DNA of 64,000 nt from RGDT01 sp964630925 (GTDB taxonomy: Bacteria; Planctomycetota; Planctomycetia; Gemmatales; Gemmataceae): contig CAZVZK010000024.1 in assembly GCA_964630925.1 (NCBI GenBank), forward strand, positions 20,705 through 84,704. Reading direction: 5' to 3'. Below the pieces are notes generated by a model. It saw nothing but the letters and a program-made list of their open reading frames with translations, did no database searches and was not told the origin of the DNA. A program made the position numbers and the translations under genes. Numbering within the stretch: position 1 is the stretch's first letter; the number at the start of each line of letters is the position of its first letter. Of this stretch, positions 16,286 through 24,950 are shown piece after piece.

Positions 16286-17863
16286 TCAGTGCTTGTGGTG
16301 TTCGTGGCCCGGCATGCCCGCCCCGCCGCCCGGCACGCTCTCGCCGGGCTTCACCTCGCCCTTGCCCGACACCACCTTGTCGTACAGCTCGTCCGGCAGC
16401 ACGCGGACGATGGTGTGCAACGCCTCGGCCCCGGCGTACCACATCGTCCGCATGCCCCGCGTCTCGGGCTTGTTGAGCTTCCGCAGCTCCGCCGCCGAGT
16501 ACATGCCGTGCATGTCCATCATGTCCTGCGGGTAGCCGGGCACCTTCGCGGCCGCGTCATGGCCGCCATGCCCTTCCTTGTCACCTTTGCCCGCCTTCCC
16601 TTCCCCGTGCCCGCCATGAGGCCCGGCCTTCACGGCGCGGTCGTTGCCCGTCTGCTCGCCCATCGCCCGGCCCATGCTCGGCCCGTGTTCGTCCGACAAG
16701 GCGGGGCCGCGCTGGATCATGCCCATGCCGGGTGCCATGCCGTTGCCTGCCGGCATCCCGCGCGTGTGGCTGCCCGTCGGGCCGACCATCGTGGTCATGT
16801 GGTTCATCATGTGGTGGAACATGTGGCAGTGCAAGATCCAGTCGCCGGGGTTGTTGGCGATGAACTCGATCTCGCGGGCCTGGGCCACGCCGACCAGCAC
16901 GTTGTTGCCGGGCACCCAGGCCGTCTCGGGGATGCGGCCGCCCTCGGTGCCGGTGACCCAGAAGGTGTGGCCGTGCAGGTGCATCGGGTGGTGGTCGATC
17001 ACGCTCATGTTCACCAGGCGGATGCGGACGCGCGTGCCCAGCTTCACCAGCATCGGCGTGATGTACGGGGCGGAGCGGCCGTTGAGGGTGAACCAGTTGA
17101 ACTCCATCGAGGCCGTGTTGGGGATGGTGGCGTCGGGCAGGATCGCCCACTCCTGGATCATCAGGGCGAAGTCGTGGTCCACGACGGGCTGGTACGCCTT
17201 CTTCGGGTGGATGATGAACAGGCCGGCCATGCCCATGCCCTCCTGCATCGGGCCGTGGCTGTGGTAGAAGAAGGTGCCGTCCTGGTGCAGGTCGAACTCG
17301 TAGGTGAACGACTTGCCCGGCTTGATCGGGTCCTGGACGAGGCCGGGGACGCCGTCCATGCGGTTGGGCACGTCGAGGCCGTGCCAGTGGACGGTGGTCG
17401 ATTCGGGCAGCTTGTTGTGGACGACGATGCGGACGCGGTCGCCCTCGACGGCCTCGATGGTGGGGCCGGGCATGCTGCCGTTGTAGCCCCAAACGTCCAT
17501 GAACGCCCCCGGCAGGAACTCGCGCCGGGTGTGCTGGGCCACCAGATGGAACTCCTTCACCTTGCCCTTCATCGCGTGCGGGAGCTTCCGCAAGTCCGGG
17601 GTGACGACGGCGGCCGGCGGATCAGTGGCTTTCCGAAAGCCAGGCACGAGTTTGCCGCGATCCGTGGGGCTGCCGGCCGGGCCGCCCGCGCCGGCCTGCT
17701 TGCGCGGGTAGTCCTTGTGCCCCCCGTGGCCGCCGTGGCCGTGGCCGTGCTTCTCCGGCGGCTGCGGGGGGCCCGCCGCCCCGGCCTCGCCGGCTGCCGC
17801 AGCCGCCAGAGCCGTCGCCGCCCCGGCGGCCAGGAAATCCCTCCGCGTGCTGTCCGCTTCCAT
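16286..17863 (-). CDS. Tat-exported multicopper oxidase
   Basis: A 525-residue product with a twin-arginine signal (STRRDFLAAGAATALAAAAA) and a Gly/His-rich leader (KHGHGHGGHGGHK). All copper sites of the multicopper oxidase family are visible: HWHG (about residue 160), FYHSHG (about 205), HPMHLHGH (about 300) and the type-1 site HCHMFHHMMNHM, which fits H-C-H-x3-H-x4-M. The C-terminal part is extended by a Gly/His/Lys-rich region and a further conserved domain (GYPQDMMDMHGMYSAAELRKL). Periplasmic oxidation of Cu(I) to Cu(II) is the usual role of such CopA/CueO relatives in resistance islands. A possible TAGAAT -10 lies at 17903-17908. Confidence 0.93.
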   Translation of the reverse strand: MEADSTRRDFLAAGAATALAAAAAGEAGAAGPPQPPEKHGHGHGGHGGHKDYPRKQAGAGGPAGSPTDRGKLVPGFRKATDPPAAVVTPDLRKLPHAMKGKVKEFHLVAQHTRREFLPGAFMDVWGYNGSMPGPTIEAVEGDRVRIVVHNKLPESTTVHWHGLDVPNRMDGVPGLVQDPIKPGKSFTYEFDLHQDGTFFYHSHGPMQEGMGMAGLFIIHPKKAYQPVVDHDFALMIQEWAILPDATIPNTASMEFNWFTLNGRSAPYITPMLVKLGTRVRIRLVNMSVIDHHPMHLHGHTFWVTGTEGGRIPETAWVPGNNVLVGVAQAREIEFIANNPGDWILHCHMFHHMMNHMTTMVGPTGSHTRGMPAGNGMAPGMGMIQRGPALSDEHGPSMGRAMGEQTGNDRAVKAGPHGGHGEGKAGKGDKEGHGGHDAAAKVPGYPQDMMDMHGMYSAAELRKLNKPETRGMRTMWYAGAEALHTIVRVLPDELYDKVVSGKGEVKPGESVPGGGAGMPGHEHHKH

Positions 17864-18304
17864 CTCCGCCCCCTTGTAAGGAAAGACCCGCCGGGCCGTT
17901 CCATTCTACCCGTCCTCCCCAGGCAGCGAATTGCATTCGGCGGCACAAGGCAGGGAGCAGTCCTCCGGCGGCCGGCCCAGCCAGTACGGCCCGCGCCGCC
18001 GGCCCGCCCCTGCTCCCGCCGGCCGCGAGCCGGCCACCCTGGAGTGTGACATCCCGGTACACCTGCCGCGCCCAGGCCGCACAGCGCCTCCGCCTCCAGG
18101 ATGGCCGAGGCAGGGCCGGAACCGGGAACAACCGCTGGACCCTCTAGTAGGGTCCGGGGCGAAGAAGGCAGCCGATGGCCGCAACCGCATGGAGATGCCG
18201 GCCTTGCGGCGGCGGCGGCGCGGCAGTTGCCTCTGCCTTCATCCAGAAAGGCGCTGGACGGGCGTGGCCATCGGGGCCGCATCCCCGAGGCGGCCAGGTG
18301 ACCC
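17864..18304. other. Divergent regulatory region between multicopper oxidase and cusB
   Basis: About 440 bases without a convincing gene. It must hold the promoters of both divergent units. Visible elements are a TAGAAT -10 for the oxidase (17903-17908, minus strand) and a MerR-like dyad on the cusB side at 18137-18155. Confidence 0.5.
18135..18165 (+). promoter_or_regulatory. Possible MerR-type operator upstream of cusBA
   Basis: The dyad GGACCCT-CTAGT-AGGGTCC (18137-18155) begins within a -35-like CTGGAC (18135-18140); a 19-bp spacing lands on CGAAGA, a poor -10. The CCCT/AGGG arms match the operator class at 6968 and 14246. It lies 140 nt before cusB. Confidence 0.45.
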
Positions 18305-19801
18305 ATGCCGACTCTTCGTTCCTTCCTGCTGAGCATCGCCGTCGTCGGCCTGGCGGCCGTGGCCCTGGCCGTCGCGCTCCAGTACCTGCCTGCGGACGCC
18401 TCCGCGCCCGAGGGAGGGGCGGGGATGTGGACCTGCTCGATGCACCCGCAGGTCAGGCTCCCAGGGCCGGGCAAGTGCCCGATCTGCGGCATGGACCTCA
18501 TCCCCGTCGGCCAGCCCGGCAAGGAGGACAGGACGCCGCCCGGCCTGGCCACCGAGGAGGTCGTCCGGCGGCGGCTGTTCAAGGAGGTCCGCACCGTCGG
18601 CAGGCTGGACTACAACGAGCGGCGCGTCGCCTACATCACCGCCCGCGTGGCCGGCCGGCTCGACCGGCTCTACGCCGACATCACCGGCATCCGGGTCGAG
18701 AAGGGCGACCACCTGGCCGACATCTACAGCCCCGAGCTGGTCGTGGCACAGGACGAGCTGATCCGCGCCGCGCGGGCCGCCGGCAAGGGCGGCCTCTCGG
18801 GCGAGTACGCCCAGGCGACCCTGGAGGCCGCCCGCACCAAGCTGCGCCTGCTGAACCTGCTGCCCGAGCAGGTCGCCGCCATCGAGAAGTCCGGCAAGCG
18901 GACGGACCACCTGACGATCCACGCGCCCATCGGCGGGGTGGTGGTCGAGAAGGCCGTCCGCGAGGGCCAGTACGTCAAGGAGGGCGACCTGCTCTACCGC
19001 GTCGCCGACCTCGACCCGCTGTGGCTGTACCTGGATGTCTACGAGTACGACCTCGCCTGGGTGCGCTACGGCCAGGAGGTCGAGGCCACGGCCGAGGCGT
19101 TCCCCACGGAGACGTTCCGGGGCCGGGTCGTGTTCGTGGACCCCGTCCTCAACGACCAGACGCGCTCGGTCAAGGTGCGGGTCAACCTGGCCAACCCGCA
19201 GGGGAAGCTCAAGCCGGCCATGTTCGCCTCGGCCCTGATCCGCGTGGGCCTCCGCCCGGACGGCACCCCGGAGCCGACCGGCCTGGAGGGCAAGTACGTC
19301 AGCCCGATGCACCCGGAGGTGGTGCGCGACGCCCCCGGCAAGTGCCCCGTCTGCGGCATGGCCCTGGTGCGCGTGCCCGGCCCCAGGGGCGGGCATGAAG
19401 GCCACGAGGGCCACGAGGGCCACGAGGGCCACGATCACGGCAAGGGGCAAGGCACCCTCGCCGTCCCGGCCAGCGCGGTGCTGGACACGGGCACGCGGAA
19501 GGTGGCCTACCGGCGGACCGACTGCGGCCACTATGAGCTGGCCGAGCTGAAGCTGGGGCCGCGCGCGGCGGCCCTGGACGCCCGTGGCCGGCCGGTGAGC
19601 TACTACCCCGTCCTGGGCGGGCTTGAGCCGGGCGACAAGGTGGTCGTCCAGGGCGGCTTCCTGCTCGACAGCGAGCAGCAGATCGAGGGCCGGCCCAGCC
19701 TGCTCTTCCCCGACGGCCAGCCCGGCGCGGGCGGCCACGCCGGGCACGGCGGCGCTGCCCCCGCGCCCGCGAAGCCGCCCGCCGGCGGGCACAAGCACTG
19801 A
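18305..19801 (+). CDS. cusB: RND efflux periplasmic adaptor with two heavy-metal-binding domains (CusB-like)
   Basis: A 498-residue membrane-fusion protein. An N-terminal anchor (SIAVVGLAAVALAVALQYL) is followed by a metal-binding YHS-related domain (residues 43-66, CSMHPQVRLPGPGKCPICGM). The adaptor core comes next: YITARVAGRLDRLYADITG, hairpin helices, lipoyl-type VVEKAVREGQYVKEGD, and a beta-barrel. A second metal-binding domain sits at about 330-354 (SPMHPEVVRDAPGKCPVCGM). Then comes a GHE tandem tract (GHEGHEGHEGHEGHDH, about 363-379) and a final barrel strand domain. It links the CusA pump to the outer-membrane channel and hands over Cu(I)/Ag(I). Forty nt before cusA, surely the same operon. 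The internal second domain and His tract exceed the usual CusB. Confidence 0.93.
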   Translation: MPTLRSFLLSIAVVGLAAVALAVALQYLPADASAPEGGAGMWTCSMHPQVRLPGPGKCPICGMDLIPVGQPGKEDRTPPGLATEEVVRRRLFKEVRTVGRLDYNERRVAYITARVAGRLDRLYADITGIRVEKGDHLADIYSPELVVAQDELIRAARAAGKGGLSGEYAQATLEAARTKLRLLNLLPEQVAAIEKSGKRTDHLTIHAPIGGVVVEKAVREGQYVKEGDLLYRVADLDPLWLYLDVYEYDLAWVRYGQEVEATAEAFPTETFRGRVVFVDPVLNDQTRSVKVRVNLANPQGKLKPAMFASALIRVGLRPDGTPEPTGLEGKYVSPMHPEVVRDAPGKCPVCGMALVRVPGPRGGHEGHEGHEGHEGHDHGKGQGTLAVPASAVLDTGTRKVAYRRTDCGHYELAELKLGPRAAALDARGRPVSYYPVLGGLEPGDKVVVQGGFLLDSEQQIEGRPSLLFPDGQPGAGGHAGHGGAAPAPAKPPAGGHKH

Positions 19802-19840
19802 CCCGGCCCGCGCCGCGCGGGCCCCGACCGGGAAGAGGCC

Positions 19841-22800
19841 ATGATCGCTTCCATCATCCGCTGGTGCCTGGACAACTGGCTCATCGTCCTGCTGGCCGCC
19901 GTGGCCATCGCGGTGGCCGGCTGGTACTGCCTGGCTAACACGCCCGTGGACGCCATCCCGGACATCGGCGAGAAGCAGGTCATCGTCTTCGCCGACTGGC
20001 CGGGCCGCTCGCCCCGCGACGTGGAGGACCAGGTCACCTACCCGCTGACGGTCAGCCTCCAGGGCACGCCCAAGGTCAAGACCATCCGCTCCTTCTCCGG
20101 CTTCGGCTTCTCGATGGTCTTCGTCATCTTCCACGACAGCGCCGACTACTACTGGGCGCGGTCGCGGGTGCTGGAGCGGATGAGCGTGGCGTCCGGCAAG
20201 CTGCCGCAGGGCGTCTCGCCCGTGCTGGGGCCGGACGCCACGGCGCTGGGCCAGGTCTTCTGGTACACCCTGGAAGCGCCGGGGGCCGACCTGGCCAGGC
20301 TGCGCTCCCTCCAGGACTGGTACGTCCGCTACCAGCTCCAGTCCGTCGAGGGCGTCTCCGAGGTCGCCTCGGTCGGCGGCTTCGTCAAGCAGTACCAGGT
20401 CGATGTCCACCCCGACAAGCTCCGCGCCCACCGCGCCACCCTGCCCCAGGTCTTCGAGGCCGTCCGCCGCAGCAACATCGACGTGGGGGCCAAGGTCGTC
20501 GAGGGCAACGGCGTCGAGTACTTCATCCGGGGCGTCGGCTTCCTGAAGAGCGTGGCCGACATCGAGAACATCGTCATCCGCCAGGAGGGCGGCACGCCGC
20601 TGCGGGTCAAGGACGTGGGGACCGTCCAGCTCGGCCCCGACTTCCGCCGGGGCACCTTGAACAGGGCCGGCCGGGAGGCCGTGGGCGGCGTGGCCGTGAT
20701 GCGCTTCGGCGAGAACCCGCTGCGCGTCATCGAGCGCATCAAGGACAAGATCAGGGAGATCGAGCCCGGCCTGCGCGTCGAGCTGCCCGACGGCAAGACG
20801 GTGCCCGTCCGCATCGTGCCCTTCTACGACCGCACGGAAATCGTCAACGAGACGCTCGACACCCTGCGCGAGGCCCTCACCGAGGAGCTGGCCGTCGTCG
20901 CCATCATCGTGGCCGTCTTCCTGCTGCACTTGCGCAGCACGCTGACGATCCTGCCCACGCTGCCGCTGTCGGTGGCCATGAGCTTCATCGTGATGTACCT
21001 GATGGGGGTGGACAGCAACATCATGTCCCTGGCCGGAATCGCCATCGCCATCGGCGACGTGGCCGACATGGGCATCATGATGACGGAGAACATCCACCGC
21101 CGGCTGGCGCTGGAGCCGGACAGGCCGTACATGGACGTGGTCCACGACGCCGCCGTCGAGGTGGGCACGCCGATGTGGACGGCGGTGTCCAACACCATCA
21201 TCTCCTTCATCCCGGTGTTCGCCCTCACCGGCGCGGAGGGCAAGCTGTTCCACCCGCTGGCCTACGCCAAGACCTTCGCCATCGCCGCCTCGCTCGTCCT
21301 GGCCCTGACCCTGGTCCCGGTCCTGTGCTACCTGCTGCTCAAGCCGGCGAAGTGGTCGCACCGGACCTCGCTGGCGCTGGCCGTGCTGGCCGGCGTGCCC
21401 GCCGCCCTCGTGACGTACCCCCTGCTCCGCTGGGGGCTGGGCGAGGGCAGCCACTGGAGCGGCTGGCCCACCGCCGCCGGCGTCGGCGTCCTGGTCGCGG
21501 CCCTCGTTTACAGGCTGGGCCGCGAGGAGATCACTCCGGCCGAGGAGAACCCCACATCGCAGTGGGTCCACGGCCTGTTCCGCCCGATGCTCCGCTGGAC
21601 GCTCGACCACAAGGGCCTGTTCCTCCTGCTGCCGGCGGCCGTGGTGGTCATGGGGCTGGTGGCCTGGCTGGGCTTCGCCCGCGTCGCCTGGCCCGTCGGC
21701 GCGGGGCTGAAGGCGCTGGGCCACGACCCCACGGAGACGCGGGCCTGGGCCGGCCTGAGCAAGAGGTTCCCCGGCCTGGGGAGGGAGTTCATGCCGCCCC
21801 TGGACGAGGGCTCGTTCCTGTTCATGCCGTCGCTGCTGCCGTCGGCCTCGCTGGCCGAGGTGCAGGCCGTGATGGCCGCCCAGAACGCCGCCATCGGGCA
21901 GGTGCCGGAGGTGGCCAGCGTGGTCGGCAAGGCGGGCCGGGCCGAGTCGGCCCTGGACCCCGCCCCCATCGGCATGATCGAGACGATCATCCTGCTCAAG
22001 CCGGAGAAGGAGTGGCGGATGGTCCGGCAGGACCGCTGGCACACGGGCAGGGGCTGGCTGGGCTGGGCCCGGCCGGGCCTGGCCTACTTCTGGCCCGAGG
22101 AGCGGCGGATCACCAAGCAGGAGATCCTCCAGGAGCTCCAGGCGGTCACCCGGATGCCCGGCGTGCTGCCGGCCTGGCTCCAGCCGATCCAGACGCGCAT
22201 CGTCATGCTCCAGTCCGGCTTCCGGGCCATGATGGGCGTCAAGGTGTTCGGCTCCGACCCCAAGGAGATCGAGCGCATCGCCCTCCAGATGGAGAAGATC
22301 CTCCGCCGGGTGCCGGGGGCGGTGGACGTGGTCGCGGACCGCATCGTCGGCAAGCCCTACGTCGAGTACGAGATCGACCGCGTGGCCATCGCCCGCCACG
22401 GCGTCAGCGTCCGCGACGTGCAGGACATCCTGGAGGTGGCCATCGGCGGGCAGAACCTGACCACCACGGTCGAGGGCCGCGAGCGCTACCCGGTGCGCGT
22501 CCGCTACCCGCGCGAGCTGCGGACGCGGCTGGAGGACCTGGGGCGCATCCTGGTGCCCACGTCGTCCGGGGCGCACGTCCCCATCGCCCAGGTGGCGAAG
22601 ATCCGCCACGTCCTGGGCCCGCAGGAGCTGAAGAGCGAGAACGGCCTGCTGGTCGGCTACGTCACCATGAACACGCGCGAGCGCGACGAGGTGGGCGTCG
22701 TCGAGGACGCCGAGCGGCTCTTGCGGGAGGAGAAGCGCAGGAGCGACGAGCTGGTGGCCGCCGGGCGGGCCGGCGAGGCCACGCTGGCCGTGCCGCCGGG

Positions 22801-23437
22801 CTACCACTGGAAGTGGGGCGGCCAGTACGAGAACCAGCAGCGGGCGATGGCCACGCTGTCGTGGCTCGTCCCCGTGGTGCTGTTCGCCATGTTCGTCATG
22901 ATCTACCTGGGCCTGGGCCGCTGGTGGCTGGCCTTCGTGGTGTTCGCCTGCATCCTCGTCTCGGCCTGCGGCGGCCTCATCCTGGTGGCCTGGTGGGGGG
23001 CGAACCTGAGCGTGGCGGTGTGGGTCGGCTTCATCGCCCTGTTCGGGGTCGCCGACGACTGCGCCGTGGTCATCCTCAGCTTCCTGGAGGACGCCTTCAA
23101 GGGGAAGACGCCGCTGACGGCCGAGGAGGTGCGCGAGACGGTGATCGAGGCCACCCTGACGCGGGTCCGCCCGCTGCTGATGACGACGGCGACCACGGTG
23201 ATCGGCCTGCTGCCGCTGTTCCTCATCCAGGGGCGCGGCTCGGACGTGATGCAGCCGATGGCCCTCCCCAGCATCGGCGGCATGGCCGTGCAGCTCCTGG
23301 CCTTCCTGCTCGCCCCCTGCGTGTACTGCATGGTCATGGAGTGGGGCCTCGGCCGCACGCAGGACGGCCAGCCGGCCGCCCCTGCCCCCGCACCGGCACC
23401 CGCCGAGGCCGGCCCCGAGCCGGCCAGGGAGGGCTGA
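19841..23437 (+). CDS. cusA: CusA copper/silver RND efflux pump
   Basis: A 1198-residue HME-RND permease with an N-terminal helix (LIVLLAAVAIAVAGWYCLANTPVDAIPDI), the first periplasmic domain, a membrane core with the proton-relay helix (AIAIGDVADMGIMMTEN), and the second half ending FIALFGVADDCAVVILSFLED. The three methionines that bind Cu(I)/Ag(I) in E. coli CusA (M573, M623, M672) have clear equivalents: Met662 in FMPSLLPS, Met712 in APIGMIETIILL and Met789 in RIVMLQSG. About 30 extra residues (GWLGWARPGLAYFWPEE region) separate the last two. Length exceeds the usual 1040-1080 because of insertions in the mid-protein membrane region. Substrate is therefore called as monovalent copper/silver. 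It forms a trimer spanning the inner membrane. Confidence 0.95.
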   Translation: MIASIIRWCLDNWLIVLLAAVAIAVAGWYCLANTPVDAIPDIGEKQVIVFADWPGRSPRDVEDQVTYPLTVSLQGTPKVKTIRSFSGFGFSMVFVIFHDSADYYWARSRVLERMSVASGKLPQGVSPVLGPDATALGQVFWYTLEAPGADLARLRSLQDWYVRYQLQSVEGVSEVASVGGFVKQYQVDVHPDKLRAHRATLPQVFEAVRRSNIDVGAKVVEGNGVEYFIRGVGFLKSVADIENIVIRQEGGTPLRVKDVGTVQLGPDFRRGTLNRAGREAVGGVAVMRFGENPLRVIERIKDKIREIEPGLRVELPDGKTVPVRIVPFYDRTEIVNETLDTLREALTEELAVVAIIVAVFLLHLRSTLTILPTLPLSVAMSFIVMYLMGVDSNIMSLAGIAIAIGDVADMGIMMTENIHRRLALEPDRPYMDVVHDAAVEVGTPMWTAVSNTIISFIPVFALTGAEGKLFHPLAYAKTFAIAASLVLALTLVPVLCYLLLKPAKWSHRTSLALAVLAGVPAALVTYPLLRWGLGEGSHWSGWPTAAGVGVLVAALVYRLGREEITPAEENPTSQWVHGLFRPMLRWTLDHKGLFLLLPAAVVVMGLVAWLGFARVAWPVGAGLKALGHDPTETRAWAGLSKRFPGLGREFMPPLDEGSFLFMPSLLPSASLAEVQAVMAAQNAAIGQVPEVASVVGKAGRAESALDPAPIGMIETIILLKPEKEWRMVRQDRWHTGRGWLGWARPGLAYFWPEERRITKQEILQELQAVTRMPGVLPAWLQPIQTRIVMLQSGFRAMMGVKVFGSDPKEIERIALQMEKILRRVPGAVDVVADRIVGKPYVEYEIDRVAIARHGVSVRDVQDILEVAIGGQNLTTTVEGRERYPVRVRYPRELRTRLEDLGRILVPTSSGAHVPIAQVAKIRHVLGPQELKSENGLLVGYVTMNTRERDEVGVVEDAERLLREEKRRSDELVAAGRAGEATLAVPPGYHWKWGGQYENQQRAMATLSWLVPVVLFAMFVMIYLGLGRWWLAFVVFACILVSACGGLILVAWWGANLSVAVWVGFIALFGVADDCAVVILSFLEDAFKGKTPLTAEEVRETVIEATLTRVRPLLMTTATTVIGLLPLFLIQGRGSDVMQPMALPSIGGMAVQLLAFLLAPCVYCMVMEWGLGRTQDGQPAAPAPAPAPAEAGPEPAREG

Positions 23438-23441
23438 CGCC

Positions 23442-24929
23442 ATGCGGAGCCGCGAGGCCACGGCCGGGGCGTCCGGCGCGGCGGAAGGGCAAGGGCCCTC
23501 ACTGCCCTCGCTCCAGGGACGCCTGCTCCTGGCCGTCAACGGCGTCCTGGCGGTGGCGGCGGCGGCCTTCCTGTACCTGGACTACCAGGACGGGCTGCGC
23601 TCCCGGGCCGCCCTGCGGCAGGCGTCGCTGGCCGGGGAGGCGCGGACCGTCCTGCACGCCCTGCGGCAGCTCGGGCGGCCCCGGCGCGAGCAGGCCCAGG
23701 GCTTCATCGACGCCGTCTGCGCCAGCATGCGGGCCGGCCAGTCGCCGGGCCACCACGTCGCCGCCCGCCTCGGCGGCGAGGCGCTGCAAGCCCTGGCGCA
23801 CGGCCACGCCTCGCCCGAGATGATGTCGGCCCTGGAGGAGGCGGCGGCGTCGCCTGGCCGCGAGGCCGTGCTGGACGGCGAGGCCCTGGTGGTCGGCTGG
23901 GCCGAGGAGGGGGGCGACGCCGTCTTCGTCGCGGAGTACCTGAGCGACCTGCGCCAGGCGGCGCGGGGCCGGCTGCTGTGGCGGCTGGCCGGCGTGGCGG
24001 GCCTCGCCGCCCTGGCCGCCGCCGTGGTCAGCCTGGCCCTGCTCCGGCTGGTGACCTGGCCCGTCGCCCGCCTGGCCGGGACGGTCCGCGAGATCGCCGC
24101 CGGGAGGCTCGGCTTGCAGTCGGACGGCTTCGCCACGGCCGAGCTGGCCGGCCTGTCGGACGCGGTCAACGCGATGAGCCGCTCGCTGGCCGAGGCCGAG
24201 GCCGAGAGGGCCGCGCAGATGGCCAAGGCCCGCCGCGTGCAGGCCCACCTCCTGCCAGACCTGTCGGCGGTCCGGGGCTTCCAGGCCGCCTTCCTCTACC
24301 AGCCCGCCGACAGCGTGGCCGGGGACTACTTCGACATCGTGCAGGGGCGGGACGGCGTCCTGCTGTTCTGCATCGCCGACGTTTCGGGGCACGGCATCGC
24401 CGCCGCCCTGGAGGCCGTCGTGCTGAAGGCCGCCTTCCTGGAGGCGGCGGAGGGGGACGCGACGCCGGGGCAGGTGCTTCAGCACGTCAACGCGCGGTTC
24501 CTGGCCGCCTCCCTGCCGGGGGACTTCGCCACCATGCTGGTCGGCAGGTGGGACGCCGGGGCGGGCCGGCTCGACTACGCCAGCGCCGGCCACGACCCGG
24601 CCTGCCTGGTGCGGGCCGGCGGCGGGCGGGAGGACCTCGCCGCGACCGGGCTGCCGCTCGGGGCCGACGCGGGCTCCGCCTGGCCGACGAGGGCCGTCGC
24701 CGCAGGGCGCGGCGACCGCCTCTTCCTGTCCACCGACGGCCTGCCGGAGACGAGGGACGCCGCCGGGGCGATGTTCGGCCGGGAGCGCCTCGTGGGGCTG
24801 CTGACGCGCCAGGGCGGCCCCGTCGCGGACGTGCTGCGCGCGGCCGAGCAGGCGGTCCTGGAGTACAGGGCGGGGCGGCCCGTCGCCGACGACGTGACCC
24901 TGCTGGCGATCCAGGCCGGGGACGGCTGA
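23442..24929 (+). CDS. Membrane HAMP-SpoIIE/RsbU-type PP2C phosphatase
   Basis: A 495-residue protein starting 4 nt after cusA. A first transmembrane helix (LLLAVNGVLAVAAAAFLYL), a periplasmic sensor region of about 120 residues, a second helix (LAGVAGLAALAAAVVSLALL), a HAMP linker (WPVARLAGTVREIAAGRLG) and a PPM phosphatase domain follow. The domain shows the family's residues: GDYFDI, ADVSGHGIAAALE, YASAGHDPACLV, FLSTDGLPE and ADDVTLLAIQ. Such proteins dephosphorylate anti-sigma-factor antagonists or similar targets in response to envelope signals. Its place at the end of the cus operon suggests metal stress feeds a partner-switching cascade, but no anti-sigma or STAS gene is in the window. 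Confidence 0.9.
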   Translation: MRSREATAGASGAAEGQGPSLPSLQGRLLLAVNGVLAVAAAAFLYLDYQDGLRSRAALRQASLAGEARTVLHALRQLGRPRREQAQGFIDAVCASMRAGQSPGHHVAARLGGEALQALAHGHASPEMMSALEEAAASPGREAVLDGEALVVGWAEEGGDAVFVAEYLSDLRQAARGRLLWRLAGVAGLAALAAAVVSLALLRLVTWPVARLAGTVREIAAGRLGLQSDGFATAELAGLSDAVNAMSRSLAEAEAERAAQMAKARRVQAHLLPDLSAVRGFQAAFLYQPADSVAGDYFDIVQGRDGVLLFCIADVSGHGIAAALEAVVLKAAFLEAAEGDATPGQVLQHVNARFLAASLPGDFATMLVGRWDAGAGRLDYASAGHDPACLVRAGGGREDLAATGLPLGADAGSAWPTRAVAAGRGDRLFLSTDGLPETRDAAGAMFGRERLVGLLTRQGGPVADVLRAAEQAVLEYRAGRPVADDVTLLAIQAGDG

Positions 24930-24950
24930 CCCCCCGCCTGCCCCCGCCTG

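Noticed and set aside
19391..19440. Possible short tandem-repeat array in cusB
   Set aside because: The GGCCACGAG units encode the GHE metal-binding tract of the adaptor and are explained as coding repeat, not a CRISPR or satellite.
18239..23539. A 1766-codon minus-strand open frame opposite cusB and cusA
   Set aside because: It is antisense to two certain genes and encodes repetitive Gly/His/Asp-rich sequence with no domain.
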